DNA of 64,000 bases from an uncultured Ruthenibacterium sp. (GCA_944386555.1 CALXBN010000008.1:1-64000); one strand, 5' to 3'. Positions 7,979 through 16,935 are shown, numbered from the stretch's first letter. Program-made: numbers and translations. Notes: generated by a model not told the origin, from the sequence alone.

Positions 7979-8220
7979 TAGGATTTCATCAAATCGTCAC
8001 AATCTTCTGCAAATTTGCGCGGCGTGCCTTTTTGCCTCCCTTTTGCCGGCGGCCTTTGGTTTCGGAATGCAAATTGCCGGCAGCAGCCAAGCGCGCAACA
8101 GCCCGGCAAAGATCATTTTTCGGCTCATGATGTCCCCGGGTGCGGCCGCGCTGCCGCAGCCCCTCATTGCCAGGCGGATCTATTATTTTCCATCCCGTAG
8201 CATCTTCCGCTAATTTATTG

Positions 8221-8226
8221 TATAAT
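8221..8226 (+). promoter_or_regulatory. -10 box before the RNA methyltransferase gene
   Basis: TATAAT about 64 bases before the ATG. No good -35 is visible, so only the -10 is claimed. Confidence 0.4.
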
Positions 8227-8289
8227 AAAGTCACTTTGCCGCACACAGACACCCGGCGGCCCCCCTTGGCCGCGAAAGGAGCTCTTTTC

Positions 8290-9108
8290 ATGCAGCCCAT
8301 CGAGATCACCTGTCTGGACGACCCCCGGCTGGATCTGTTTGCCCGCCTGACCGATACCCAGCTGCGCAGCCGCACAGAGCCTGCCCGGGGCATTTTCATC
8401 GCCGAGAGCGCCAAGGTCATCGCCCTGGCCCTGGATGCCGGCTGCCGTCCCCTAGCTTTTTTGATGGAACACCGCCATCTGGAAGGGGCCGGCCGCCCCC
8501 TGACGGCCCGCTGCCCTGAAACGCCTGTGTTCACCGGGCAGCGGGCGGTGCTGGCGGGCCTGACCGGATACACCCTCACCCGGGGCATCCTATGCGCCAT
8601 GGAGCGCCCTGCCCCTTTGTCCCCGGAGGCGGTGTGGGGCCCTGCCGCCCGCCTGGCCGTGCTGGAGGGTGTGGTGGACGCCACCAATGTTGGGGCCATT
8701 TTCCGCAGTGCCGCAGCCCTGGGCATAGACGGCGTGCTGCTGTCTCACACCTGCTGCCACCCGCTGACCCGGCGCGCCGTGCGCGTCAGCATGGGCACCA
8801 TATTCCAGGTACCCTGGGCCGTGCTGGAGCCAGGCGCCTGGCCCGGGCCTGCCCTGGCCCAATTGGAGGCGGCGGGATTCCTGACGGCGGCCATGGCCCT
8901 CAACGGCGACACCGCCGCCATCGATGACCCCGCACTGTCCGGTGCGCCGCGGCTGGCCATCGTGCTGGGCGCCGAGGGCGACGGCCTGGCTCCGGCCACC
9001 GTGGCCGCCTGCCGGCGGGCCGTCTGTATCCCCATGGCCCACGGGGTGGATTCCCTCAACGTGGCAGCCGCCAGCGCTGTGGCATTCTGGCAGCTGCGCC
9101 GCCGCTGA
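8290..9108 (+). CDS. TrmH/SpoU family RNA 2'-O-methyltransferase
   Basis: A 272-residue SPOUT enzyme that would methylate a ribose 2'-OH in rRNA or tRNA using S-adenosylmethionine. The N-terminal substrate-binding part (FIAESAKVIALAL) is followed by the catalytic domain with VVDATNVGAIFRSAAALG (motif 1, catalytic Arg), IVLGAEGDGL (motif 2) and CIPMAHGVDSLNVAAASAVA (motif 3, trefoil knot). Length fits the family. The ATG has AAAGGAG nine bases upstream; an upstream extension has no ribosome site. It is monocistronic, ahead of two tRNA genes. The exact target nucleotide cannot be read from sequence. Confidence 0.9.
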   Translation: MQPIEITCLDDPRLDLFARLTDTQLRSRTEPARGIFIAESAKVIALALDAGCRPLAFLMEHRHLEGAGRPLTARCPETPVFTGQRAVLAGLTGYTLTRGILCAMERPAPLSPEAVWGPAARLAVLEGVVDATNVGAIFRSAAALGIDGVLLSHTCCHPLTRRAVRVSMGTIFQVPWAVLEPGAWPGPALAQLEAAGFLTAAMALNGDTAAIDDPALSGAPRLAIVLGAEGDGLAPATVAACRRAVCIPMAHGVDSLNVAAASAVAFWQLRRR

Positions 9109-9158
9109 GGTACCGTCCCGGCGGCATCCGGGCTGCCGCAGCGGCGAAAAAAACAGCA

Positions 9159-9187
9159 TTGACAAACCCATAGAGGTGTGGTATTAT
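9159..9187 (+). promoter_or_regulatory. Promoter of the tRNA-Ser pair
   Basis: -35 TTGACA, 17-base spacer, -10 TATTAT, 25 bases before the first tRNA. Confidence 0.8.
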
Positions 9188-9212
9188 ATATGAGCGCTCT
9201 GAACCGCACTGT

Positions 9213-9300
9213 GGAGAGGTGTCCGAGCGGTTGATGGAGGCGGTCTTGAAAACCGTTGAACAGCAATGTTCCGTGGGTTCGAATCCCACCCTTTCCGCCA
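9213..9300 (+). tRNA. tRNA-Ser (anticodon TGA)
   Basis: Acceptor stem GGAGAGG pairs with CCTTTCC, followed by G and an encoded CCA. Anticodon loop CTTGAAA gives TGA. A long variable arm and the GTTCGAA T-loop identify a class II serine tRNA. Confidence 0.97.
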
Positions 9301-9360
9301 AAGGCAAGGGTCGGGCGGCCGCTTCTGGCGTACAACAGAATCGTCCAACGACGCTGCCAT

Positions 9361-9450
9361 GGAGATGTACTCAAGTGGTGACGAGGCTCCCCTGCTAAGG
9401 GAGTAGGTCGGGAAACCGGCGCGAGAGTTCAAATCTCTCCATCTCCGCCA
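9361..9450 (+). tRNA. tRNA-Ser (anticodon GCT)
   Basis: Acceptor stem GGAGATG pairs with CATCTCC, with encoded CCA. The anticodon arm CTCCC-CTGCTAA-GGGAG gives GCT. A long variable arm is present. It shares the promoter of the first tRNA, 60 bases upstream. Confidence 0.97.
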
Positions 9451-9452
9451 AC

Positions 9453-9491
9453 AAAAAATCCGCTTAAACACTGCGTTTAAGCGGATTTTTT
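9453..9491 (+). terminator. Terminator of the tRNA-Ser pair
   Basis: AATCCGCTTAAAC and GTTTAAGCGGATT form a strong stem followed by TTTTTTG. The A run on the left makes it usable from both sides. Confidence 0.85.
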
Positions 9492-9564
9492 GTTTTCTGT
9501 TGCAACGTTTTCCCTTTAGTTTTCCCTTTACAGCTTTGCTGGCCCATTTTGCCGCCAGTGGCAA

Positions 9565-9597
9565 TCCCGGCCGGGAACGCTCCCGGCCGGGGTTTTT
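9565..9597 (+). terminator. Second hairpin with T run after the tRNA genes
   Basis: CCCGGCCGGGA and TCCCGGCCGGG stem, then GTTTTTAT. It may be a backup terminator. The rest of 9600-9767 shows no gene; this is the 3' side of the ABC importer operon on the other strand. Confidence 0.5.
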
Positions 9598-9767
9598 ATG
9601 CCTGTTTCAGCCGCTTGATGAAATTGCCCACGCGCCGGCGGCCGGCCGGCTCCTTTTTCCGGCGCGCGGCCATCCCGTCTTGCCGGCCTTTGCACCGTTG
9701 GCCGCGCAAAGCCGCCCCGGCGCCCCGTCTGCACCGGGCAGGCGCTTTACGGGGCCCGCACTGCGGT

Positions 9768-10511
9768 TTACCACCACTTGATCAGCTCTGTCACCTCGTT
9801 GCGCAGGGCAATAAACGCCGGCGCCGCAATATCCCGGGGCAGCGGCAGGGGGTTGACAATCTCTTTTTTGATCGTGGTCGGCTTATTGCTGAGCACCAAA
9901 ATCCGCTGGCCCAGGTAAACTGCCTCTTCAATGTTATGCGTGATGAAAATGACGGTCGTCCCGCTTTGCTGCCACAGATTCAGCAGCTCATTTTCCAGCT
10001 TGTACCGCAATTCCGTATCCAGCTGGCCATAAGGCTCATCCATCAGCAGCAGCTCCGGCTCGGTGGCAAACGCACGCGCAATCACCACACGCTGCAGCAT
10101 GCTGGCCGACAGCTGGTCCGGGTAATAGTCCCGGAACGGCGCCAGGCCAACCAGGTCCATATACTTTTCCGCCTGCTGCGCCGCCCGCTGTGCCGGCACG
10201 TGTTTCAGCGACAGGCCGAAGCGGACGTTTTGTTCCACCGTCATCCACGGCATGGTGGAATATTCCTGAAAGATATACGCCACACTGTGTTTTTTCAGGT
10301 CCACCTTTTCACCATTGATCAAAATGGAACCGGACGTGATGTCGTACAGCCCGGTCAGGCTGTTCAGAAACGTCGTTTTCCCGCAGCCCGTGGGCCCCAC
10401 GATGCACAGAAATTCCCCCTGCTTGACTTCAAAGGAAACGTCGTCCAGCACCAGCAAATCCCCGAACCGCTTGACGAGATGCTCCACTTTCACCTTGGTC
10501 TGTGTCTGCAT
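9768..10511 (-). CDS. Sulfonate/sulfate-ester-type ABC importer, ATPase 1 (degenerate signature motif)
   Basis: A 247-residue ATPase of the SsuB/TauB/NrtC class that powers uptake through the two permeases upstream. Walker A GPTGCGKTT, Q-loop IFQEYSTMPWMTV, Walker B LLLMDEPYGQLD and switch His ITHN are intact. The signature near residue 137 reads LSASM where LSGGM is expected. The companion ATPase has a good signature but lacks the switch His, so the pair probably forms one good and one weak ATP site. It is the last gene of the operon, ten bases after the second ATPase. Substrate is inferred from the sulfatase in the same operon. Confidence 0.88.
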   Translation of the reverse strand: MQTQTKVKVEHLVKRFGDLLVLDDVSFEVKQGEFLCIVGPTGCGKTTFLNSLTGLYDITSGSILINGEKVDLKKHSVAYIFQEYSTMPWMTVEQNVRFGLSLKHVPAQRAAQQAEKYMDLVGLAPFRDYYPDQLSASMLQRVVIARAFATEPELLLMDEPYGQLDTELRYKLENELLNLWQQSGTTVIFITHNIEEAVYLGQRILVLSNKPTTIKKEIVNPLPLPRDIAAPAFIALRNEVTELIKWW

Positions 10512-10521
10512 ATCCTACCTC

Positions 10522-11289
10522 CTATTGTGCAGGATCCATCTGCCGGCTGATCTCCTGGCGCAGATGCAAAAATTCCGGGTCCACATAGTCCCTGGGCCGT
10601 GCAAGCCGAATGGGATATTCCCTGCGGATCACCGCCGGGCAATCCGTCAGAAGGATCAGCCTGTCCGCCAGATACAGCGCTTCTTCGATATTGTTCGTGA
10701 CGAAAATCACCGTGCGCTTTTCTTCCTGCCAAATGCGCACCAGCTCCTCTTCCATCATATAGCGCGTCTGTGCATCCAGGTGGCCGAACGGCTCATCCAT
10801 CAGCAGGACCTGCGGGTTGCTGCAATAGGCGCGGGCGATGCCCACGCGCTGCTGCATACCGCCGGACAGCTGGTTGGGATAGTGGTTCTCAAAGCCGTGC
10901 AGGCCCACCAGGTCAATAAAATACTGGGCGCGGCGCCGGCTTTCCTCCTTGCTCAGGCCCTGTGCCAGCGGCCCGAAGGACACGTTGCCCATTACGGTCA
11001 TCCAGGGGAAAAGCGCCGTTGTCTGGTATACAACACCGCGGCTGGGCGCCGGCGCGGCAACCGGCTGCCCATTCATCTTCACCGTCCCGCCGTCCGGCCG
11101 GTCCAGGCCGGCCAGCAGCTTCAGCAGCGTTGTTTTCCCGCACTGCCCGGGCCCGAACAGAACCAGGAATTCATTTTCATGCACCGAAAAGCTGACATCC
11201 CCCAGCACCTGGTACATGGAACCGTCCGGGCGCCGGAATGAGCGGCTCAGGTGTTCGCATTGCAAAATCACTTGGCTTGCCGGTTCCAT
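10522..11289 (-). CDS. Sulfonate/sulfate-ester-type ABC importer, ATPase 2 (switch His replaced by Asn)
   Basis: A 255-residue ATPase of the SsuB/TauB class. Walker A GPGQCGKTT, Q-loop VVYQTTALFPWMTV, signature LSGGMQQR and Walker B LLMDEPFGHLD are normal, but the switch histidine region reads VTNNIEEA (near residue 195) instead of VTHDIEEA. It most likely pairs with the ATPase encoded downstream, which has the complementary defect. The ATG at 11289 follows GGGAGG and overlaps the end of the permease gene by 22 bases, showing translational coupling. Confidence 0.88.
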   Translation of the reverse strand: MEPASQVILQCEHLSRSFRRPDGSMYQVLGDVSFSVHENEFLVLFGPGQCGKTTLLKLLAGLDRPDGGTVKMNGQPVAAPAPSRGVVYQTTALFPWMTVMGNVSFGPLAQGLSKEESRRRAQYFIDLVGLHGFENHYPNQLSGGMQQRVGIARAYCSNPQVLLMDEPFGHLDAQTRYMMEEELVRIWQEEKRTVIFVTNNIEEALYLADRLILLTDCPAVIRREYPIRLARPRDYVDPEFLHLRQEISRQMDPAQ

Positions 11290-12074
11290 CTGCACAACCT
11301 CCCTTCCACTGCGCGCATCACCGTGGACAGCAGATACCCGATCACGCCGATGGCAATGATGCCCACCATGATCTGCGTATAATTGCCGTTGTTCATGCCC
11401 ATGGTGATGATCCACCCCACGCCGCTTTGGGAGTAGATGATCTCCGCCGCCACATCCGCGGCCCAGCTGACGCCCAGCGCAATTTGCAGGCCTGCGAAAA
11501 TATACGGGACGGCAGAAGGGAAAATGATCTTTGTAAAGATGCGCAGCCGGCTGGCGCCCAGCATCTGTGCCGCGCCGATCAGCTGCGGGTCCACGTTCCG
11601 CGCGCCTTCATAGGAATTGATGGTAATATATGTGAACGACCCGATGAAGATGATGAAGACCTTGTTGGCGCTGCCCAGGCCGAACCACAGGATGGACAGC
11701 GGGATCCACGCAATGGGCGGGATGGGTCGCACGAATTCAAAAATCGGGTTGGCAATGGCGTACACCGCGTCCGACACGCCCATGGCGATGCCCAGCACAA
11801 CGCCGACCACCGTGGCCACCGCAAAGCCGGACAGCACCCGCCCCAGGCTGATGGCGGCGTGCTCCAGGATGGTATTCTGGCCGATGGGCTTGACAAAAGC
11901 TGTAAAAAACGCCTGGAACACCTCCAGCGGCGGCGGGATCTGCAGCCGCCCGCCGGACGCCATGGAGGCGATTTGCCAGGCGGCCAGCAGACAGGAAAAA
12001 GAAATGACGACCCAGAGCAGCGCCTGGCGGTTCTGGCGGAACCACCGCTGCAGTTTAGCCGGTATCCTGCTCAT
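11268..12074 (-). CDS. ABC importer permease 2 (SsuC/TauC-like)
   Basis: A 268-residue inner-membrane subunit with about six helices. The segment LIGAAQMLGASRLRIFTKIIFP is close to the EAA loop that contacts the ATPase, and IPPIAWIPLSILWFGLG is typical of the nitrate/sulfonate/taurine permease family. The ATG at 12074 has GAGGAGGG upstream and overlaps the stop of the first permease by four bases. It is clearly diverged from the first permease, so the channel is a heterodimer, matching the two different ATPases. Confidence 0.9.
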   Translation of the reverse strand: MSRIPAKLQRWFRQNRQALLWVVISFSCLLAAWQIASMASGGRLQIPPPLEVFQAFFTAFVKPIGQNTILEHAAISLGRVLSGFAVATVVGVVLGIAMGVSDAVYAIANPIFEFVRPIPPIAWIPLSILWFGLGSANKVFIIFIGSFTYITINSYEGARNVDPQLIGAAQMLGASRLRIFTKIIFPSAVPYIFAGLQIALGVSWAADVAAEIIYSQSGVGWIITMGMNNGNYTQIMVGIIAIGVIGYLLSTVMRAVEGRLCRWNRQAK

Positions 12075-12853
12075 TTTGACCCTCCTCTGTGCACAAACTT
12101 TTTGCCCAGCAGATCCAGGATCCCGCTCATCAGGGAACCGATGACGCCGATGACGAACATCCCCACGATGATGATGTCCGCACGCCCCATCTGACGGGCC
12201 ATCTGGATCATGTAGCCCAGGCCGCTGGTGGAAGCCAGCAGCTCTGCCGCCACCAGCGCCATCCAGGCAGAACCCAGCGAAGTTTTCAGCCCGGTGAAGA
12301 TCATGGGCCAGGCGGTGGGGATGGCCACGCGGAACAGGATCTCCAGATCCGATGCGCCGAAGGTCTGGGCCACCCAGATGTGTACCTGCCGGGTCTGTTT
12401 GATGCCGGCGTACGAATTCACTACGCACGCGATCATGGCCGACAGGAAAATCACCGCCACTTTTGCACTGTAGCCGATGCCGAACCACAAAATCAGCAGC
12501 GGGATCCACGCCAGCGGCGGAACGGGGCGCAGCAGGTCAAACAAAGGCTTTACGAACAGGTCTACCTTTTTGTACCAGGCCATGGCGATGCCCAGCGGCA
12601 CGCCGATGACCACGCCTGCCGTGTAGCCGCCCAGGGCGATTTTCAGGCTGGTGGAGATGTGCTGCCACAGCGTTGCGCCGTCCGGGTTGACACCGCCGGT
12701 CAGCTTGTAGATAAACGCCTCCACCACGGCAGCCGGGCTTGGCAGCATATAGCTGGGCATCAGCTGCAGGATGTCTGTGACCAGCTCCCACACGCCCAGC
12801 GCCGCACACACGCTGAGCACGGAGAGCCACAGATACTTTTTCTTTCGCTTCAT
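12071..12853 (-). CDS. ABC importer permease 1 (SsuC/TauC-like)
   Basis: A 260-residue permease with about six membrane helices, a basic N-terminus (MKRKKKYLWL) and the family block PVPPLAWIPLLILWFGIG. The ATPase-contact loop reads TRQVHIWVAQTFGASDLEILF, a variant of the EAA motif. It follows the binding-protein gene by 85 bases and is coupled to the second permease by an ATGA overlap. Confidence 0.9.
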   Translation of the reverse strand: MKRKKKYLWLSVLSVCAALGVWELVTDILQLMPSYMLPSPAAVVEAFIYKLTGGVNPDGATLWQHISTSLKIALGGYTAGVVIGVPLGIAMAWYKKVDLFVKPLFDLLRPVPPLAWIPLLILWFGIGYSAKVAVIFLSAMIACVVNSYAGIKQTRQVHIWVAQTFGASDLEILFRVAIPTAWPMIFTGLKTSLGSAWMALVAAELLASTSGLGYMIQMARQMGRADIIIVGMFVIGVIGSLMSGILDLLGKKFVHRGGSK

Positions 12854-12938
12854 AGGCTACCTCTCTTTTGAAAAGCCGGCAGCCGGTGCGGCTGTGCAAA
12901 CCCCATACCCCGCATCGGCCGCCGGTTGATCCGCAGCG

Positions 12939-14036
12939 TTACCCGGCCAGCACCTGGTCCAGGTATTCATCTGTGATATTGCTTTCGAACAGGGGCATCT
13001 TATCATCTTCCACCGTGCCGATCCCGTTCATAAATTCCGCCATTACCCGCAGGAATTCACCGTTTTCGCGCTCGCTCATATCTTCCTTGGTCAGGAAGTG
13101 CACGCGGGCCACGTCCTGGGCGATGTTGGCTTCATCCACCTCCGAAGCATTTTCCGTGTAATACTGCGCCAGCAGGTCTTCCGCCATTTCCGAATCGGCG
13201 TTCAGCGCTGCGTTGGCCTCATAAACCGCATCCATAAATTTCACGATCAGCGCCGCCGTGTCCTCATTCTCCAGCGACTTCCCGTTCGCCACCATCATAT
13301 CCACCACCGGGATGCCCAGCTCCCGCAGGCCGCCGATGTTGATCCATCCGTGCTCATCTTCCGCCATGAAGCTGAACGGGGGCATCAGGCCCACAATATC
13401 CCCTTCGCCTGCAAGGAACGCCTGGTAGCCCTGGGCCGTATCCATATTGATGGTGCTCACATCCGTGTTGCTCAGGCCGATGGCTTCCAGGTATTTCAGC
13501 TCGTTCAGGTGCTTGATGGTGCCGATGTCCAGAATGAACTGCGCGCCCCGCACGGTGTCGGCGTCGCCCAGCAGTTCCGGATAATCCGGGTTTGTGCCCG
13601 AGACCTGGGCGATCGGGCTGTCGGGCCGCACATACAGGCCGATCCCGTCGCTGGCCTCCAGCAGGTCGCCCACCAGGACGCCGCCATACGCGGCCACGCT
13701 GGTGACGGCCGCCACACCGATGGTGGCCACATCCCACAGATCGGCGCCCAGCGCTTCGTTCATCGGCGCGCCGGTCGAAAACGTCAGCGGTTCAATTTTG
13801 AAGCCGCGCTCCGTATCCAGGCCGTTTTCAATCACATATTTCACCGGCAGGCTGGTGATCAGCGGCATGACGGCAACGCGCAGGGTGGGCAGGTCCTCCG
13901 TGTTGGCGGCAGCCGATGTGCCGGCGCCGGACGCCGGCGCCGATGCGCCCTGGGAAGAGCTGGCCGTACCTCCGCATCCGGCCAACAGCGCTGTCAGCAT
14001 ACAGAAAGACAGAACCAAACTCACAAGCTTTTTCAT
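12939..14036 (-). CDS. ABC importer substrate-binding lipoprotein (SsuA/NMT1-like)
   Basis: A 365-residue lipoprotein with lipobox LLAGC (Cys21) and a Ser/Ala/Gly linker, then a periplasmic-binding-protein fold of the SsuA/THI5/NMT1 type: LRVAVMPLITSLPVKYVIE as first strand and helix, the GAPMNEALGADLWDVATIG stretch, and a second lobe with LAGEGDIVGLMPP. It captures the substrate outside the membrane for the two permeases. It lies between the sulfatase gene (66 bases upstream) and the permeases, which points to a sulfate ester or sulfonate ligand. The ligand itself is not identifiable from sequence. Confidence 0.88.
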   Translation of the reverse strand: MKKLVSLVLSFCMLTALLAGCGGTASSSQGASAPASGAGTSAAANTEDLPTLRVAVMPLITSLPVKYVIENGLDTERGFKIEPLTFSTGAPMNEALGADLWDVATIGVAAVTSVAAYGGVLVGDLLEASDGIGLYVRPDSPIAQVSGTNPDYPELLGDADTVRGAQFILDIGTIKHLNELKYLEAIGLSNTDVSTINMDTAQGYQAFLAGEGDIVGLMPPFSFMAEDEHGWINIGGLRELGIPVVDMMVANGKSLENEDTAALIVKFMDAVYEANAALNADSEMAEDLLAQYYTENASEVDEANIAQDVARVHFLTKEDMSERENGEFLRVMAEFMNGIGTVEDDKMPLFESNITDEYLDQVLAG

Positions 14037-14102
14037 CGTTTTCCTTCCTTTCGTTTTTTGTTTTAATCTCAGACGCCTGCGGTTTTTGATCCGCTTACGG
14101 CG

Positions 14103-15494
14103 TCAAAAATCCTCTTCCTTATCGTACAGGGCAATCAGGTACGGATGGTTCGGGTCGTAATCGGCCGTCAGTTTCCTCGGGTGCGCCGCCCTGCCCGGCT
14201 GGCGGGCGTTGCGCGCGGGCACACCGCTGGCGCGGCATCCCAGGTCCTCCCGGGCCGCAGCCAGCGCCTGTTCCAGCCGGCGTGCAATTTCCGGCCTCTG
14301 CGCCATCAGGTCATGCTGCTCGCCGGGGTCCTCCTGCAAATTGTACAGCGCGCGCATCGGTTCCTCGTTTTTGTAGACGTGCAGTTTCCAGCACCCCATG
14401 CGGACAGCCTCCAGCGTCTCCATGTGATAATACCGAAACTCCGCGCGCCCCTGCCCGCGGCCGGTCAGGAATACTTCCGTCAGATCCTCGCCGTCAATGC
14501 GGCGGTCCCGCGGCACTTCCACACCGGCCAGGCGGGCAAAAATCGGCAGGAAATCCAGGTTGGATACGATCTCTCCGCATCGTACCCCCGATGGCGTCAC
14601 GCCCGGCCAGCGCACCACACAGGGTACGCGCTGCCCGCCTTCCCATGTGGTTGTTTTCGCCCCGCGCAGCGGGCCGTTGCTGGCGCCGTGGTCGGCCCGT
14701 GAGCCATTGTCCGAGGTGAAAATCACCAGCGTATCCTCGTACTTGCCCAGGCGCCGCAGCTCGTCCTCCAAAGCCGCCAGGGCCCAGTCCACCGCGCTCA
14801 CACAGGCGCCGAAATCCCCGTTCCGCGATTCGGCCACGAACCGCTCCGGCGCGTACAGCGGCAGGTGCACCTGCAGCGGAGCCAGGCACAGGAAAAACGG
14901 GTCGGTTCCGGCGCCGCGCATAAAGCGCACACACTGTTCCACATAGCGCTCGATCAGCCCCCGCTGGTCCGGCTGCTGCTGGATCACTTCCTCGTCCTCC
15001 AGAAGCGGCAGCGGCGGGAAATCCCGGTCCACCTGTTCCACCGGTGCCCAGGTACGGCGCTGGCGCCCCATATCGTTGCTGTAGGGCAGCCCGTAGTAGT
15101 GGTCAAACCCACAGCGGGTGGGCAGGAACTCCGGCTGATCGCCGCAGTGCCACTTTCCCACCAGCATGGTGCGGTAGCCTGCCTGTTTCAGCAGCTTGGG
15201 AATGGTTATTTCCCGGGGATTCAAACCGATATCGTGGCCGGGCATCAGCACCGCCTTGCCGTGGAAATCGGCAAAGCCGATCCGGCTGGGATAGCAGCCC
15301 GTCATCATGGCGCCTCTGGAGGGCGAGCACACCGGGGACGCGGCGTAAAAATCCGTAAACAGAATACCGTCCCGGGCCATGGCATCCACGTGGGGGCTGT
15401 CGTTCACCCGCGAACCGTAACAGCCCAGGTCCCCGTATCCCATATCATCACAGTTGATCAGCAGAATATTCGGCCGTTTCGATGCAAAATCCAT
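14103..15494 (-). CDS. Sulfatase of the formylglycine type, cytoplasmic
   Basis: A 463-residue type I sulfatase that would release sulfate from a sulfate ester. The metal-binding Asp pair is in NCDDMGYGDLG (residues 16-17), the nucleophile Cys56 lies in CSPSRGAMMTG (the C-x-P-S-R maturation signature, converted to formylglycine in anaerobes by an anSME radical-SAM enzyme), and SDNGSR with GKWHCG supplies further active-site residues. No signal peptide is present, so it acts in the cytoplasm on imported substrate, like Pseudomonas AtsA beside AtsRBC. The ATG at 15494 has AAAGGAGG; an earlier in-frame start is weaker. No anSME gene is in the window. Confidence 0.92.
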   Translation of the reverse strand: MDFASKRPNILLINCDDMGYGDLGCYGSRVNDSPHVDAMARDGILFTDFYAASPVCSPSRGAMMTGCYPSRIGFADFHGKAVLMPGHDIGLNPREITIPKLLKQAGYRTMLVGKWHCGDQPEFLPTRCGFDHYYGLPYSNDMGRQRRTWAPVEQVDRDFPPLPLLEDEEVIQQQPDQRGLIERYVEQCVRFMRGAGTDPFFLCLAPLQVHLPLYAPERFVAESRNGDFGACVSAVDWALAALEDELRRLGKYEDTLVIFTSDNGSRADHGASNGPLRGAKTTTWEGGQRVPCVVRWPGVTPSGVRCGEIVSNLDFLPIFARLAGVEVPRDRRIDGEDLTEVFLTGRGQGRAEFRYYHMETLEAVRMGCWKLHVYKNEEPMRALYNLQEDPGEQHDLMAQRPEIARRLEQALAAAREDLGCRASGVPARNARQPGRAAHPRKLTADYDPNHPYLIALYDKEEDF

Positions 15495-15535
15495 CGTGCC
15501 GCCTCCTTTCGCCTGTTCCGTGTTTTTCAAATCGT

Positions 15536-16807
15536 TTACAGCAGCTCCACGCCGTACGAGCGGACAAACTGCGGAAAATCAATCACCCTGTTCTCCCTGC
15601 GGGACTGTTCCGCCGCGAAGGCCATCAGATGGCTTTCCAGCGATTGCTTCAGGGACGTGGGCAACGTGGTCTGCCCCTGGGCAATCCGGCTCACAAAGCT
15701 GTGGGTCAGGCCCTTGTCCCCGCCGAAATGGCCTTCCCTGTCCACATCCAGGCGGATCTTGTTGCTGCGCATCGTGGCAAAATCCACGCTGCTGATGGTG
15801 TTGCGGTCCATATCCGCCGTGATCTCGCCCCGGGTGCCCTGGATCCGCAGCGTCCGGGTGATGCGGCTGGAAAAAGCCGTCACCGTCAGCACCACATCCA
15901 CCTGGTTCGTAAAGTGCAGCCGCACGGCCAGATGGTCCGGCACATTGTTGCCGCAATGGTACACACAGCGCCCGTAATCGCTGCTGCGCAGCGCATGGTC
16001 CAGGTTATGCTGTTCGTCTTCCATCTCCACAATCCGGCGCAGGAAGCTGTTGGGCCTGAACCAGCCATACAGGCGAACGGCATTGTACGGGCAGCTGTCC
16101 TCGGCAGGGCAGCCGTCGATACAGCGTTCCGGCGCACCGGCCGGGGCGTTTTCAGCGCGGAACTCCAGCAGTGAGCCGCTGGCCGACAGCGATTCTACCG
16201 GGCAGCCTACCAGCCAGCGCAGGATATCCAGGTCATGGCAGGATTTTGCCAGGATCAAGGGGCTGGAGGTTGTGGAATCGGCCCAATGGCCGCGCACATA
16301 GCTGTGCGCAAAGTGGTAAAAGCCGATATTTTCCGCGTATTCCATATTGGTAATGCGCCCCACCATCCCCTGGTCCAGCATCTGTTTGATCTGCAGGAAG
16401 AAGGGAGTGTAGCGCAAAACATGGCTGACGGCAAACAGCTGCCCGCCTGTATCATCGAAATCCTTCCAAATGCGGACACACTCCTCCGGCGAATTGGAGA
16501 TCGGCTTTTCAAGAAGGATATGATAGCCTTTCTGCTTGGCCAGGTAGGCCGGGTCATAGTGCATGCCGTCCTGTGTGCAGATAAACGCGGCATCCGCCAA
16601 ACGCGGCTGCCGGAACAGCGCCTCGTACTCGGCAAAGCAGCGCTCATCCGGGATATGATGCAGCGCCTGGAACTCCCTGCGCCGCTGCGGGTCCGGCTCG
16701 GCCACCGCCACCATCTGCAGTTCCTGGGGATGTTCCAAAGCATACTGGCCGTACACGTTGCGGCCGCGGTCTCCCGCGCCAATTACCACGCCTGTCACTG
16801 TTTTCAT
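15536..16807 (-). CDS. Gfo/Idh/MocA family NAD(P)-dependent oxidoreductase
   Basis: A 423-residue sugar or inositol dehydrogenase-type enzyme. The Rossmann motif VIGAGDRG is at the N-terminus, the catalytic EKPIS motif follows the nucleotide domain, and KSCHDLDILRW carries the family's active-site His and Asp. An insert with cysteines (RCIDGCPAEDSCPYNA, later GRCVYHCG) is shared by a subfamily acting on carbohydrates and may bind a metal. It is first in the operon, so it is probably made whenever the sulfatase and importer are, and likely oxidises or isomerises the desulfated product. ATG at 16807 with GGAGGTG. Substrate unknown. Confidence 0.87.
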   Translation of the reverse strand: MKTVTGVVIGAGDRGRNVYGQYALEHPQELQMVAVAEPDPQRRREFQALHHIPDERCFAEYEALFRQPRLADAAFICTQDGMHYDPAYLAKQKGYHILLEKPISNSPEECVRIWKDFDDTGGQLFAVSHVLRYTPFFLQIKQMLDQGMVGRITNMEYAENIGFYHFAHSYVRGHWADSTTSSPLILAKSCHDLDILRWLVGCPVESLSASGSLLEFRAENAPAGAPERCIDGCPAEDSCPYNAVRLYGWFRPNSFLRRIVEMEDEQHNLDHALRSSDYGRCVYHCGNNVPDHLAVRLHFTNQVDVVLTVTAFSSRITRTLRIQGTRGEITADMDRNTISSVDFATMRSNKIRLDVDREGHFGGDKGLTHSFVSRIAQGQTTLPTSLKQSLESHLMAFAAEQSRRENRVIDFPQFVRSYGVELL

Positions 16808-16879
16808 GGGTGTGCACCTCCTGTGGGCTATCTTTTCTCCATTATGGCATAGCCGCCTCGGCTGTGCATCTACTATATT

Positions 16880-16919
16880 GCGAAGAATCTGTATTTTTTT
16901 GCTAATCTCTTTTCTTCGC
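16880..16919. promoter_or_regulatory. Spaced inverted repeat in the divergent control region
   Basis: GCGAAGAA (16880-16887) and TTCTTCGC (16912-16919) are separated so their centres are 32 bp apart, about three helical turns, between the oxidoreductase operon and the AraC-type gene. It is a candidate binding site for that regulator. Confidence 0.4.
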
Positions 16920-16935
16920 GCCGAAAAGTGAACAT

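Noticed and set aside
9056..9564. Minus-strand frames over the tRNA-Ser genes
   Set aside because: Strings such as ERVGFEPTEHCC and WRDLNSRAGFPTYSLSRG are well-known false proteins from antisense tRNA-Ser.
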